A stretch of DNA of 64,000 nt, from contig OX419756.1 in assembly GCA_948567375.1 (NCBI GenBank), forward strand, positions 58,666,333 to 58,730,332, written 5' to 3'. The notes beneath the pieces were generated by a model. It did no database searches and was not told the DNA's origin. It saw only the letters and a list, made by a program, of their open reading frames with translations. This DNA is from Lunularia cruciata. Taxonomy: Eukaryota; Streptophyta; Marchantiopsida; Lunulariales; Lunulariaceae. Shown here piece after piece: positions 11,381 to 23,993 of this stretch; position 1 is the first letter of the stretch; each line of letters starts with the position of its first letter. The translations under genes and the position numbers were made by a program.

Positions 11381-13371
11381 TGTGGTACCCACATTTTTCA
11401 TTTTGGACGAGTTTAGAAGAAGAAGTGCCTAGTTGATACCAAAATGAAACCAAATGGAGAAGAAATGAGGGGAAACTTGTGTTTTGATCAAGCTCAAGGA
11501 AGTCAACTTCATGTTAAAAGAAGAAGTGCTTGGATTGGATTAGACCCAAAGAAGCTTACTTTGTATTAGAGGAGGAGGAGGAGGAAGAAGAAGAAGAAGA
11601 AGAAGAAGAGGCCAGATGCCAAAAGATGGTACTTTGCATTGGAATGCAAGTTATAGGTCAGGATTCTTGCGGGTGCTGTATCTCAATAACGACATGTAAA
11701 AATCAAGAGTGCTATATCTTGTTAGAAGCGTCTAGTTCAAGGCTTTCTATTTGCACCAAAATCATAGAGTTTGGAGGTCTGTAGCAAAAGTTACAAGCAT
11801 TTGAAGTTTCAAGAGTAGATGTACATAGTAAGTTAGTGTCTTGGGGCTGGTGTCTTTGGGACTATACGACTTCAGACTTCGGACTTTGGACTTCGGCTTT
11901 ACACAACTTTGGGTTTAAAGACTTTGCCTCAAGACAAATATGATTCAACCTGAGGTAGTCAGACATCGGATGTAGGAGTCTTTGGGTCAGATATTTGAAG
12001 CATCTAAAATAGTTAGGATAGGGAAAGAAGATATTTAGGATACCCATGACTTCAATTTCAATACTGATTGAAGGTACAATAAAATTAGAAGAGGAATAGT
12101 AGTAGTGAATGAACCCAAAGTGCAAGATCAGACAGTAAGTGTGTCTTTGGGTCAGTTACATGAGAGATTATGGAAAAGTGAGGTACAAATTGAAGATATA
12201 GATAGAGTACCCATGCTTTCGATTACAATTCTTGATGAGGATATAGTAGAATTAGCAAAGAAAACAATAGTTAAACAATTAGACCCAAAGTTAGTTTAGT
12301 TAGACCCAAAGTTAAATAATTAATAATTAAACAATTAAATAATAATCAAAGACTAAATAGTTAGACCCAAAGTTGCAGAAGTAGGAATTCAAGTGTCTTT
12401 GGACTTGTCATTTGAGACATTAGAGAGGAGTGGGTTGTCAGATAAGGAAGTAGATAGATTACTTATGAGTTTAATTGTAGATCATAGTGAAGAAGTAGTA
12501 GAAATAGTGAAAGATTGGGTAGTTAAAAGATATACCCATTGGGTTTGAAAGCCGATGAGGAGATTGACAATGGATCGGAGTAGAAACAGTTTTGAGATAG
12601 GAAGAGGTGGATATGAAGAGGTAGTTTGTCATTTTGGATTTGCATCAGTTGTTGTAGAACGGTATAGTTGTTAGCAATTGTCAATTGCTCTACTATTTAA
12701 GGGGAGCATTCACAATATTATATTATTCAATATTCATATTTTTGAAGATAGATAAAGCAAAGTGTTGATTTCAGTGCTTGTCGTTTGAGCTTAATTCCGA
12801 GTATCAACTTTGCATGTGTGTTTATGAGTGTGTGGAGAAATTCAAAGTGCAAATGAGAGTGTGTTGGATGTTGGATTCCATAGCCTTGATCTTCATTTTG
12901 TGTGTTTGATCTTGAGTGAAGTGCAATCAAAGCAATGACTTGACAGATCTGAGAGGAATTGTAGTGTTGGTAGTATTCTACATTTGTGAGTGCAGCGTTG
13001 AGTTGATGTGAAGCAATTTTGATCAAGGAAGTTGTGCCTTCAATGGAGGGTTGGAACACAATTCTGAGGCAAAGTCATTTTGCAGTGAAGTGCTGTCTTT
13101 GGGAGAATTTGAATCATCTCAATCAAGATTTGTTTGGACAGAATTTGTTATGTTATTATTATGGGTGTGTGTATTTGTGACAAGTTGTCAAGATTGTGAG
13201 CTTGTTACTCTCTTCTGGGTGTAGTTTCTACCTGAGAGATTAAAGATACAACCAAGAAGAACTACATGTTATTGTTTGATTTTGTATTTGACCAATTTTG
13301 ACTTGTATCTCTACGAGAATAAACTTTACTTACCTAATTACTACAAAAGTGATATTTTCCGGGTTGTCATA
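11381..13371 (+). repeat. Short-form G LTR nested in the G LTR, 1991 bp
   Basis: Begins TGTGGTACCC and ends ...CGGGTTGTCATA, with an exact 5-bp duplication GTGTC at 11376-11380 and 13372-13376. Removing it restores the coding alignment of the outer LTR. It lacks the globular N-terminal coding part; its 5' third is sequence not seen in the long copies, including a GAG/GAA microsatellite at about 11570-11610. The 3' third keeps the conserved tail block (12360-12560) and the CTATTTAAGG motif near 12693. It is a solo LTR of a shorter subfamily or an internally deleted copy. Confidence 0.85.
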
Positions 13372-14483
13372 GTGTCTTAGATTGGATCTTGTTATGATGG
13401 AGTTAGACAAAATTTGTAATGAAGTACAAGAAGTAAGAAGATGCAAATTTGTAGAAATAGGAGTACAAGTGTCTTCAGAGTTGTCATTTGAGACATTAGA
13501 GAGGAGTGGGTCAGGAGATAAAGAGATAGAAAGGTTACCTATGTCCTCAATTGTTGTTCCTAGTGAAGAAGAAGTAGAAATAATGAAGGACTTGGTAGAA
13601 CCAAATATACCTGAAGAAGGAGAAGTGATAGAAAGATCCTTGGGGTTGGAAGCCAAAGTCAAGGTTGACATCAGATCGGAGTAAAAACAGATTTGAAGAG
13701 GCAAATATGAAGAGGTTGTTTGTCACTTTGGATCTGTAGGTAGGAAAAGTTGTTGTAGAAGGGTATAGTTGTTAGTAACTATTGATTGCTTTACTATCTA
13801 AGGGAAGCATTTGCAATAATGTGTTGTTCAGTGCTCATAATTTCTGAGAATAGATAAAGCAAAGTGCTATGAAGAAGTACTCATCGTTTGAGCTTAATTT
13901 CAAGTATCAACTTTGTGTTTGTGTTTGTGAATGTATGGAGAATTTTGAAGTGCAAGTTAGTGTGCTTGTTGGATGTTGGATTACGCATCCTTGATCTTCA
14001 TTTTGTGTGTTTGATCCTGAGTGAAGTGCAATCGGAGTAATGCCTTGATAGATCTAAGAGGAATTGCAATGTTGGTAGTATTCTACATTGTAAGTGTAGT
14101 GCACTGTTGATGTGAAGCAATTTTGATCGAGGAAGTTGTGCCTTCAGTGGAGGAGTGGAACACAATTCTAAGGTAAAGTTGTTTTGCAATGAAGTGCCAT
14201 TTTTGGGAGAGATTGAATCATCACAATCAAGATTGTTTGGAAAGATTTGATAGAGTTGTGATTAAGTGTGACAAATTGTTGTGACAAGGCTGCGAGTCAG
14301 TGCTTCTTACTCTCTTCTGGGTGTAGTTTCTTCTTGAGAGATTAAAGAGGACCCAAGAAGAACTACATTGTTATTGCTTGACTTTGTATTTGACCAATCT
14401 AAATACAATCTGACTTGTATCTCTGCGGGAACAAACTTTACTTACCTGATTACCGCAAAAGTGATATTTGCCGGGTTGTCACA

Positions 14484-14678
14484 AGTGCAAGCCAAGTTAA
14501 CTAGGAAGCTTCTCAAGAAGCTTCATTCTTGAAACCGCTTACTTGGGATGCAAGCTAAACTAGCGGGAAGCTTCCCTATAAGCTTTCTTGATACGTCTAG
14601 AATATTCTAGGCTAATTTGGCTGATTTACTACTTCATTAACCTTGACTAACTTTGTTGCTAAACTCCATATTGTTACA
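14484..14678 (-). repeat. B-family LTR fragment
   Basis: On the minus strand it starts TGTAACAATATGG at 14678, the B LTR 5' terminus, and runs through the AAGCTTC-rich U3 until it is cut by the G LTR end at 14483. About half an LTR. Confidence 0.8.
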
Positions 14679-15465
14679 CCAATGGTCTAGTGAGTAGCCA
14701 ATCAGTATATATTTTGCTCCCATGACAATTATAGAGGATACTTGGAAGCCAGATCTTGGATCGAAGCTAATAAGAGAGGAAAGATAGAGAGTTTGGAGGT
14801 TCTTGAGGAGCTACAAAAGTTTTTTTGCCTTTAGTATGAAGGATTTGGGTGCTCTAAAAGGACTTGGTATTCAGATTGAGTTGACTAGCTATACACCAAT
14901 TTTCCAATGTCCTTATCAATATAGTGATATACAAAGGACATTGATTCAAAGTTGGAGTAGAGACCTTTTTGAGTCTAGTTTGGTAGAGATTTCACATAAA
15001 GAGTATGCATCAGCCATAGTGACGCTAGCCAAGAACGTTATGCATGGTAACTACATAAATAGGCAGATTACCATCCTATCAACCAACAAACTAGGGTTGA
15101 TCAATATGTCTTGCTTACACCAAAGGAGATCTTTGATATGATTGGGAATGCAAAGGTTATTGCTAGAGTTTGGACTTTGTTGGACCTTTATTGTTGACTG
15201 TGAGACATCATTGGTATGTTTTGGTGATGGTGGAGCACTTCTCCAAGTGGATTGTGTGGCACTTCCTAACAAGTCCAGTGAAAGGATGGCTTATTCATTC
15301 CTAGATTGGGTTCTTAGTCATTTTGATGCACCAGTTGAGGTTTTGACTGATCAGGGTACAAAGTTCTCAAAGGAGTTTCAGGTCTTGTGTGATAAGGCTA
15401 TGATTGATCATTGTACTACTACCTCTTGAGATCACCTAGAGGCAAAAAGGTTAGCAAAAAGAGTG
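14679..15465 (+). mobile_element. F-family gypsy fragment: RT start joined to integrase core
   Basis: The first open part (14803-15141) reads DLGALKGLGIQIEL, then PYQYSDIQRTLIQ and EYASAIVTLAKN, which is the N-terminal edge of a Ty3/gypsy-type RT. The second (15142-15429) reads YSFLDWVLSHF, EVLTDQGTKFSKEF and CDKAMIDH, an integrase core with its D-x-G element. The catalytic RT, RNase H and integrase zinc domain that normally separate them are absent, so this is an internally deleted fossil. The lineage differs from A, B and C; it might be the pol of family D, but nothing here proves that. Confidence 0.7.
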
Positions 15466-15875
15466 TGTAAAAGATCAAGACTAAGGAGAGAAATAGGAGA
15501 ATGGAAACTCATATTGGGATGCTTGAATGTGGGAAAAATCTAAATCCCTAGCATGAGCTTTGGCTTTGGTATTTATAGGTAGCATACAAGGCACTTGAGA
15601 AGTTTCTCAAGAAGCTTCCTTGAGCCTTTTTCTTAGAGTGCAAACCAAGTTAACTAGGAAGCTTCTTAAGATGCTTTTTTCTAAAAGCTACCTATTACTC
15701 CTACTTGGCATGCAAGCTAAGCTAGTTGGAAGCTTCTGGAAGCTTCTTTCTAGAAGCTAGCTACTTGGTGCAAGTTAAGCTAGACAAGAAGCTTCTAGAA
15801 TATTTTGGGCTAATTTAGTTTATTCTCTACTTTGTTAGCCTTACAAACTACGTTGCTAAACTCCATATTATTACA
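15466..15875 (-). repeat. B2 3' LTR, 410 bp
   Basis: Minus-strand ends TGTAATAATATGG... and ...GATCTTTTACA. Purine-rich polypurine tract sequence adjoins at 15876-15888. It contains several GAAGCTTC and TTCTAGAA blocks like B1 (for example around 15730-15760), spaced as heat-shock elements are. Confidence 0.9.
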
Positions 15876-17278
15876 TATTCTCCCACCGCAAGTTGATGAC
15901 GTCCTTGTGGCCATTGAAGATTCAAACTCTTGGATGGTAGTTTGTGCATTCTAGAGGTGAGAAAGAGATTCCCATGTGGCATCATGAAAGGGATACCCTT
16001 TCCAAAGGACCTTGTACTCCGTATGTTGTTAGTGTCCTTGTTGAATATGGCAACATGCAAGGATATGATCAACTTTGTACTCCTCATGATTATTGATAGG
16101 GATGGAAGGAGGAGGAAGAGGTTGGAAACAAGAGGAAAAAGAAGATGGATTAGGAACAAAGAGTTTTAACTTGGAAATATGAAAGACAAGATGGATGTGC
16201 ATATGACAAGGTTAAGAAAGTCGATAAGCAATAGGGGAGATGATTAGGGTGATATCAAAGGGTCCTATCCAATTAGAAGCAAGTTTAAAAACTTGGGTAT
16301 CAAGTGGGAGGGGTAGGTTACCAGAGGATAACATGACTTTATCACCAACTTCAAAGGTGAGATAATGACAATGGTGGTCCACATATTGTTTCTAATGATT
16401 CTAAGCAACAAGGAGGTGAGATTTGGCTTGTTAGAAAGATTGAGATATGGTGGTCAAGAAGGTTAAAGTATGAGGGACCTGAGATTCAAGAGGAGCAAAG
16501 AGAGAATCTAGAACAAAGGGATCTTGGCCAAAATTTAGAAAGAAAGGAGAAAATCTGGTGCTTGCTTGTTTAGAATTATTGTAGGCAAATTCTGCAACTA
16601 CAAGACATTCATCCCAATTGGTATGGTGGACATTGACAAAGGCATGCAACATATCCTCCAAGGTATGATTTGCATGTTTGGTTTTTCCATCAATTTGAGG
16701 ATGATAGGCCATGGACAAAGCAAGCTTGGTGCCAAGTATCTAGAAGAGTGCTTGCCAAAACTTCCTGATGAATCAAGGATCACGGTCAGAAATGAGTACA
16801 CGTGGCATCTCATGATGCTTGAAGACATTAGCAAAGTAGATTTTCCCTAAGGTTGGAGCATCCATGGTATCAAAGGTTTGTGCCAAGTGGATTTGCTTAC
16901 TAAGCTTATCCACAAGTATCATAATTGATGTGTGTCTTTGCTTTGTCTTGGGCAAGGATGTGTGAGATCCAAGCTCACATGTTCTCATCGAACAGATGGA
17001 ATGGAGAGTGGTTGAAGGAGTCCACTTGGCTTTTGGTTGCTGGCCTTGTTAAGTTGGCAACTCTCACACAATTGGACAAACTCTCAAAAATCTTGTGTCA
17101 TGTTGGGCCACCACCATTGGCATTAGAGGGTACCCAAGGTCTTGTTCACACCCATATGACCAACTATTAGTAAATCAAGGACTTCATGAAGGCGCACAAG
17201 TCGAAGATCACCTTTTGCTAGAACATAGATCCAGTCTTCATAGAATAGAAGGCCTTTTTTGAAGGAGAAGATGTTGTA
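15876..17278 (-). pseudogene. B2 integrase and chromodomain region
   Basis: Minus-strand integrase: core residues in blocks such as MSMAYHPQIDGKT, LEDMLHAFVNVHHTNWDEC and AEFAYNNSKQAS at 16431-16720, and RVLISDRDP near 16775. The chromodomain-type tail is at about 15900-16080. It aligns block by block with 31160-32530 of B1. The upper end is split by the G LTR at the spacer before the integrase zinc domain. Confidence 0.85.
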
Positions 17279-20200
17279 TGTGACAACCCGACAAATATCA
17301 CTTTTGCGGTAATCGGGTCAGTAAAGTTCGTTCCCGCAGAGATACTATCTAGAATTGGTCAAATACAAAGTCAAAAGTCACAATTGCAGTTCTTCTTGAT
17401 GTCTTCTTTAATCTCTCAGGTAGAAACTACACCCAAAAAAGAGTAACAAGCTCATAATTTTGACAACTTGTCACAAATACACACACATAATCACAACATA
17501 GCAAATTTTGTCCAAACAACTCTTGATTGTGATGATTCAGATTCTCCCAAAGACAACACTTCACTACAAAGACCGATTTTGCCTCAAAATTGTATTCCAC
17601 CCCTCCATTGAAGGCACAACTTCCTCGATCGAAATTGCTTCACATCAACTTCGTGCTGCAATCACAAATGCAAAATACTACCAACACTACAATTCCTCTC
17701 AGATCTGTCAAGGCATTGCTTCAATGCACTTCACTTAGGATCAAACACACAAAATGAAGATCAAGCTGCAGATTCCAACATCCACAGACACAATGACTTG
17801 CTCTTTGGAATTCTCCACACACTCACAAACACAAACACAAAATTGACAATCGGAATTAAGCTTAAGCGACGAGTATTGAGAACAATACTTCACTTTATCT
17901 ATCTTCAGAAATATGAATACTGAATAACATCGTACTACAAATGCTTCACTTAAATACTGAAGCAAATGGCAGTTTTTCCTACCTAGGCACCGCTTCCTAC
18001 CTACAGATCCTAAGTGATAATCTATCTCTTCATATCTGACTCTTCCTATCTCAAATCAACTTTTATTCTGATCCAATGAATACCTCATCATTGGCTTCCA
18101 AACTCGATGATCTTCCTAGTACTTCACCTTCTTTGGGTATGACTGATTCTACTAATTTCTTTACTAATTCTACAACTTCTTCACTACAATCTACAATTGA
18201 GCTCACAAGTAATCTATCTACATTCTTATTTCCCAACCCACTCTTCTCTAATGTATCAATTCTCAAGTCCGATGATACTTGTATTCCTATTGCTGCGACA
18301 TCGGATCTCTTCTCCACTGTCACACTATTCCAAATTTTCTCTAACTCCAAATTGACTAAATCCAGTCTAAGACTAACATTATTCTCTACCTCCAATATTC
18401 TCCTATCTACATGCTCTCTCAACCAAATCAGCAATGTGTTCATGTCCACATCCTTGGCTTTTTGCTTCCGAGTCTCCTACACAAGTAATTTCAACTCATG
18501 TAGGCAAGCTTCCTCCAATCTCCCTTCAGCCTCCGTGCTTAAGATTGCACTTAATTTCCCCGCAACTTCTCCCATTGATTCCGATTCATATCCTCTAGAG
18601 CGTTCTACCTTCAACTCCTCACGATACATCTTCAACTCGTCTTTGTATTCTGCAGCGAGCATCTTCTTCTCCTTTGCATACTGCATACTCTGCTATTCCG
18701 CGCTCTTGACAAGTTCTCGCAATTGCTCTTCTTCTTCTTGCCTGGATGCCAACTCTCTCTGCCATGCTTGATCCTTTGCTGCTGCACTCTTCTTCAAGCT
18801 ATCCAACTCTTGCTCCATTATGATGGTCATCGCCTTCAAATGAACATTCTCAATGCACACTGTACTCACTTCTTCCTTCGTTTTGCTCAGCCACATTGCT
18901 TGCTCCTTCAATTCTCCAGCTTGCCTTTGCAATTCCTTCTCCTTCTCTGTGCAGCTTCCTTGTAGCAAGATAAGCATTTTCTTCCTCAAGCCTTCTTCCC
19001 TCCAAATTTCTTCAATTTCTTCATTTCTTTGGATGTGTTGCCCCTGCAACCCCTTCACTTCACTCAACAGATGCCTCACCACCTACAACTCATTCATCCC
19101 CTTTCTGCATTCTTGGGGAATTTCTCTCCGATGTTCCTTCAATAGCTCCAGCAATGGTGTGACCACCTTCGTCAAATATGATATCCCACCAAATTTTTCT
19201 TCCTCTTCCTCGCCATCTTCATCTGGAGTCATCTCCTCCATCATCGGCTCCTTCATCCAAAGTTGCGATCTTTGTATCGTGTCGGCACTTTCTTCGTTTT
19301 GGCCCCTTGAACTTGGCCCCGTGGGATTCTCTGCTTCCTCTTCTGCTCTTGACTTGTGTGCTATCATTGTCTGACAAGCCTCACTTACCGCTGCCGACTG
19401 CTGAACCTTTGGCTCTCCATCACTTTTGCTCCCAGACTCCTCACTTTTCAAGGTGAGCTCCTCTTCTTTCGAGTCCTCTTCTTGTGACTTAGTCTCCTCT
19501 CTAGACTCCGATCCCGATGATGCCTCTCTTACGACTTTTGCTGTCTTCAACATCAGCCGCCAAGTCTTTCTTTGCATGGGAGACGACTTAGCTTCTTCAA
19601 ATTTGATGCGCTTCTTTGTCTTTGGACTGGTAATGTCTTTGATTTTCCACTGTCCTGTCCTTACAAAGTACTCATCATTTGCTCAAAGATGCATCATATA
19701 CTGGCACTCCTTATCGTCTGCTTCTCGTCTCAAATCGGGGTGCATGTGTGACACCATACAATGACGCTCGTCTTTAGATAGCAAGTTCAGCCCAAAGTAG
19801 AAGTGAGCTATGAATGGTGCAAAATAATGCGGTGGCAAGCTTGTTCTCCAATTCACCACCATCTGCCTTGTTTGGTGATGAAAGCACCTTGCCCAATTAA
19901 CTAGAACTCTTGCAAACATCTGATGGAAGAATACGGCTTGCTGCATGGTTATGAAAGTCGTTTGTTCTGGCTTGAATATAGCCATCATCGCCCCCACTAC
20001 ACTTCTTTGGATCGGGTCCCGATAGGACTCCACCTTGTAACCATTTGTAGTTCTCGGAGCAAAAAAGAGTTGCGGATCTCTACCGTCTCCTTTGCAGCAT
20101 CACACTTCCGATAGAAGGTGATCCATGTTGGCTCTCCTGCTTCTCTTCCCAATACTAACTTCCAATCCGACTCAGTCCATCAAGCCGGATTGCCTCTCTT

Positions 20201-20959
20201 CCCTTCCACCTCGGGACCCTCCTCACAATTACTGGCAGCGATCTCTGCCATCACTCTTGGGAAATTGAAATTCTAGTTCCATGCTAAAAATGTAATATGA
20301 TGTCTAATCAAGACTTCGATTCTAGCTACTACATCTACTCTTCGGATTGCAAAACCTCTCACCGCCAGTGTGTTGGCCACCTTCTTTGCCATGATTTTTT
20401 ATCTTGTTCTACGTTGTTGGAAAATAAGACCCTCTCCTAGACGAGACATTCTAACTCCCTCAAGGTTCCAGAAAATCTCACTCTTGATGGGCTTCCGGAC
20501 ACGCATTACTATAGGACAACTACTCAAAGGAATTGGAAATTTACTCAAAGGATTCAACTTCCCCCTGCATAGTCGCAATTTTATATTGCCCCAAATTGCA
20601 ATCATTCTTCAGTCGATTTTGTCGGTGAATTTCTTTCTTCTGCGTGCACTCCTGGTCACTGTCAAGACATGATTATTCTGCCCCCGCCATTTCTTGAAAT
20701 GTACTTTCTTGCCACATACAGAGGTTGTTAAATGGTCTTCGTCTTTCTTATGTCTTCCAACTTGAAGACAATGATCTTTGGATTTTTTTCGGCGTACTCC
20801 TCTTCCGAGTACCTCCATCATCGGATCTGATGTTAGCTTCTTTCGGCTTCCCTCCGAAGTTACTTCCGTCCATTCCTTGTCCGCAATTCGACTTTTCTGT
20901 GCTTACTTTGTCTCTTACACACTACTAACCATAAAAAAACAAAAAATGCGGGTACCACA
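17279..20959 (-). repeat. Solo giant G LTR, 3681 bp, in B2
   Basis: On the plus strand it reads TGTGACAACCCG ... GGTACCACA, with an exact 5-bp duplication TTGTA at 17274-17278 and 20960-20964. No gag, pol or second LTR accompanies it. The flanks join seamlessly when compared with uninterrupted B1 (around 31150-31195), so the whole 3.7 kb is one insertion unit. No similarity is visible between its two ends, which excludes an element with short LTRs. It belongs to the second U3 subfamily with 50448-54895. Confidence 0.92.
18063..20860 (-). pseudogene. U3-resident coding region of the G LTR (globular + acidic + coiled coil)
   Basis: Minus-strand coding in order. A small basic N-terminal stretch ends GKKVHFKKW (about 20690). 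A region reading WGNIKLRLCRGKL follows (about 20400-20600). The conserved globular block (19683-20033) has ESYRDPIQRSVVGAMMAIF, AVFFHQMFA, NWARCFHHQTRQMV and HFYFGLNLL. Then an acidic segment rich in E/S (19083-19577), and heptad coiled coil to the end (18063-19080), closing with ...EGEVLGRSSSLEA. No known domain is recognised. Several breaks. The end lies about 110 bp upstream of the TATTTAA-type motif. Confidence 0.8.
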
Positions 20960-20964
20960 TTGTA

Positions 20965-22480
20965 CTCCTTGTTGCATGCTGTAAGATGACCATGTACCAT
21001 TTGGAAGAAGGGATCTTGTTGTAGAGTTGATCAAAACTTGTTGTGGACCTTGGAATCAATTGACACCGTTGTAATTGCTACCGTGATGAGAGGAAGAGAT
21101 TTCAAATCAGGTTGTCATGATAGAGCATCAAGGATGACATGGAACCAACTTGGTTTGTACTCAAGTTTGATGTAAAAAATTGGAGTTGTTCCTCCTATCG
21201 ATGATATTGACTCTTCATGTGTTCCAAGTGTAAGGTCTACAACAATGGTTTATGATTAGTTTGCATGATCACTTGTTTTCCCAAGAGATAATGATTCCAT
21301 ATCTTAGTGGCATTTACCATTGCAAGTTGTTCTTGATCTCGAGCAAAGTAATTTCTTTCAGCTATATTTAGTTGGCAAGATACAAAGGCAATGGGATGTA
21401 GCCCATCTGGGAATTCTTGTTGCAACATTGCTCCAATTGCAAAGTTGGAAGCATCAAAATCAACCACACAAGGTAGTTGAGGATCATATGGTTGAAGGAT
21501 GGGTCTTGAAGACACCATATGTTTCAACTTATAGAATGCTTCTTTGTGCTTGGTGGTCCATTGGAAGCTAGAGTTCTTCCCCAAGAGGTCATTCAATAGT
21601 ACAGCCACATGAGTATAATAATGGATGAACCATTGGTAAAAACTGGCCAATCCATTAAATCCTTGTTCTTTTATAGCATCCTTTGGAATAGTCTAATTAG
21701 TAATGGCCTTGATTTTCTCCTCTTCCATCTTGATCTCCTCCAATGAGATCTTGTGACCCAAGAAGGTAACTTCCTTTTGCCAAAAGGCACACTTTGACTT
21801 CTTATAGTAAAATCTCCATTGTCGTAGTTGTCTTAGGACTTCTTGCATGATTCTTGTGTTTTACCTCTGTCTTGCTATAGATTAAGATATCATCCAAGAA
21901 TACCACTACATACCAATCTAATAGTCCATCTAACACATGATGCATCTAATCTATGAGGACTGCAAGAGCACTAGTAAGCCCGAAAGGTAGAACTCTCCAC
22001 TCAAAATGCCCATACCTTGTGCAAAAGGTAGTCTTTTGCACATCTTCCCTCTCAATGGGGGTTTGCCAATAGTCGCTAGGAAGATCCAACTTGGAAAAGT
22101 ATCATGCTCCACTCAATTGATCAAGCAAGTCATCAATCTACGACAAGAGATATGCATTCTTCATTGTTTGCTTATTGAGCCCACAATAATCAATACAAAA
22201 ATGAAGTCCTCCATCCTTCTTTGAAACAAATAGTACCAGTGGCCCCCAAGGAGAGGTGCTATGTCGTATGAAGTCCTTCTCCAACAACTCTGTAAGTGTT
22301 GTTTGCAACTCCTCCAACTCCTTTGGTGAGAGCCAATAGATTGGTCTACTCAATGGAGTACTCCCTGGCAATAACTCAATCTTGAAGGGCATGCCACAAT
22401 TGGAGGGTAATCCCTTTGGCAGATCATCCAGAAACACATCCACAAACTCTTGAACTATGTGATCAACCATTGCTTGATGA
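20965..22480 (-). pseudogene. B2 RNase H and reverse transcriptase region
   Basis: RNase H is clear at 21237-21650 (VDFDASNFAIGAML, then REQLAMVNATKIW-type block and MQTNHKPLL). RT segments are at about 21690-22470 ([27 protein letters not shown] and [12 protein letters not shown], together with DDLPKGLPS upstream). They match 29690-30920 of B1. Many breaks. Confidence 0.85.
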
Positions 22481-23860
22481 GGCTCTTGGCCCTCCTCAAA
22501 TTGTCCTTGTGCAATTGGTTTGATCTACACCATAGAAACAAACTTATCTTCTTCTAAAGCTTGCTCTATGGCTGCTTCACTAACAAATTTCCCATCTAGG
22601 GACTCATCTTTCTTCAAAGCTTGCTCCATAGCTGGTTTCCTTATAAACTTCCCATCTTGGGATTGACTATTTTTAGGTGTCTTACTTAGAGATGCCAAAC
22701 AACCTAATCAAAAATTCCTACCTTGGTGTTGTACTTGAATTTGTCGTCGGGTCCAATCAAATTAAATCTTATGACATTCAAGCCAAGGTAGTCCTAGAAT
22801 AACATTGTATTGTAGAGTTGCCACTACAAACCTCATACACTCTAAATACTCCTCCCAATCTTGAAGGTAACAAGATGCAAGGTATGGAATGCAAAACCCT
22901 TTCTTCTACCATCCGTAATCATCAATCTACTTCCAATTACAGGCTTGATAGGAATACCCAATTCCTTTGCTACTTGCATAAACATACAATTCTTTGAACT
23001 TCTAGAATCAACCAAAATCCTACAACCCTAATTAGATATTGGACCTTGCAAGTGAAGCAAACTTGCATAGGTTGAGCCTTCAATCCCATTGGAACTAATC
23101 AAGCTTGTTCTAAATAGGTGGCTCAAAATCTCCTACTGGGATTCCTTGTTTCCCTAATCATTCCACTCCACAAATTCCATATGGGCAACTTGTCAAGGTT
23201 GTCCATTCTTGAGTAGACATTCAGCAATGTGATGTCTCAATTGGTGACAATAAAAACAACCACTATTTTGTTGTAGTTTCTCTCTATCTATAGTGCCAAG
23301 TGGTCTCCATTGAATGGCATCAATTTCCATTGGTGTTGGCTCCTCCACTCATGTGTAGTGTATCAATAGGTTTTGTGGAGGTTGAGGTCAAGACCAAGTT
23401 GTTGCAACCAAGGAATCAAAATGTTTGGCCAACCACATGGTTTCCTCCAAGTGTTGTGGGTCTTGCATGGTAACCTCTAATTTGGTTCTTGACTTCAAGC
23501 CCCTCACAAATCAATCCAGAGCTTCATCTTCCAGCATATCTTTAATTTGCATGATGGTGTTCTGGAATTGCATGATGTAACTTCTTACAAAGCCAATCTG
23601 TTTCAACTATGCCAACCTATCCCATGCAACTCGTGTGGTATTTATAGCTTGGAACCAACTAATTATTGCATTCTTGAATTCTGCCCATGTCAAGATTGGT
23701 GAAACAATTTATTATTCAGCTCACTCCACTCAAAATCTCCACCATAGCTTTGCTGCTCCATCCAATTGGCTAGAAGCCAAGAGAATTTGTTTTCACTTGT
23801 CTTGTAGATTGGTAGCTTCAAAATAACATTCACATTCAAACAAAAAATTCTACATGCTCA
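22481..23860 (-). pseudogene. B2 protease and gag region
   Basis: Minus-strand remnants equivalent to 28100-29640 of B1. Included are the linker with repeated KFV..K.A.EQA-type units (about 22550-22690), the protease (about 22720-23070), and gag with a CCHC-like zone around 23215-23265. It is heavily worn and was assigned by nucleotide alignment to B1 rather than by open frames. Confidence 0.75.
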
Positions 23861-23993
23861 GGGTGCAAGTTAAGCTAGTTAGGAAGCTTCCCAAGAAGCT
23901 TCCTAGATGCATCTAGAATATTTTGGGCTAATTTGGCTTATTCTATACTTCATTCAACTTACTAACTAGGTCGCTAAACTCCATATTGTTATA

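Larger units (their letters stand above)
9734..14483 (+). repeat. Giant G-family LTR, 5'-truncated, carrying a nested G LTR
   Basis: The 3' end (...GGGTTGTCACA at 14483) and the body align with the other G LTRs. The 5' part is missing: homology begins inside the resident coding region (AVFFHQMFAG-type block). It is interrupted by 11381-13371 and resumes at 13377. The conserved promoter-like motif CTATCTAAGG lies near 13792. On the right it abuts a B-family LTR fragment, with no usable target duplication because the left end is gone. Confidence 0.85.
15466..23993 (-). mobile_element. B2: B-family chromovirus, interrupted by a solo G LTR
   Basis: Minus-strand relative of B1. 3' LTR 15466-15875, chromodomain/integrase region 15876-17278, G LTR insertion 17279-20959, then RNase H and RT (20965-22480), protease and gag (about 22690-23860), and only a U3 stub of the 5' LTR at about 23861-23993 joined directly to gag. 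No matching target duplication is seen at the outer ends (GAGTG versus GAAAG). It is more decayed than B1, with many breaks. Confidence 0.9.

Noticed and set aside
11570-11610. Poly-glutamate run suggesting an acidic protein
   Set aside because: It is a GAG/GAA microsatellite in a non-conserved part of the short G LTR.
17279-20959. Interpretation of the G unit as a DNA transposon with a coiled-coil transposase
   Set aside because: 5-bp duplications, TG/CA ends and the primer site plus gag after 50448 fit an LTR better; no transposase DDE motif or terminal inverted repeat beyond a few bases is seen.
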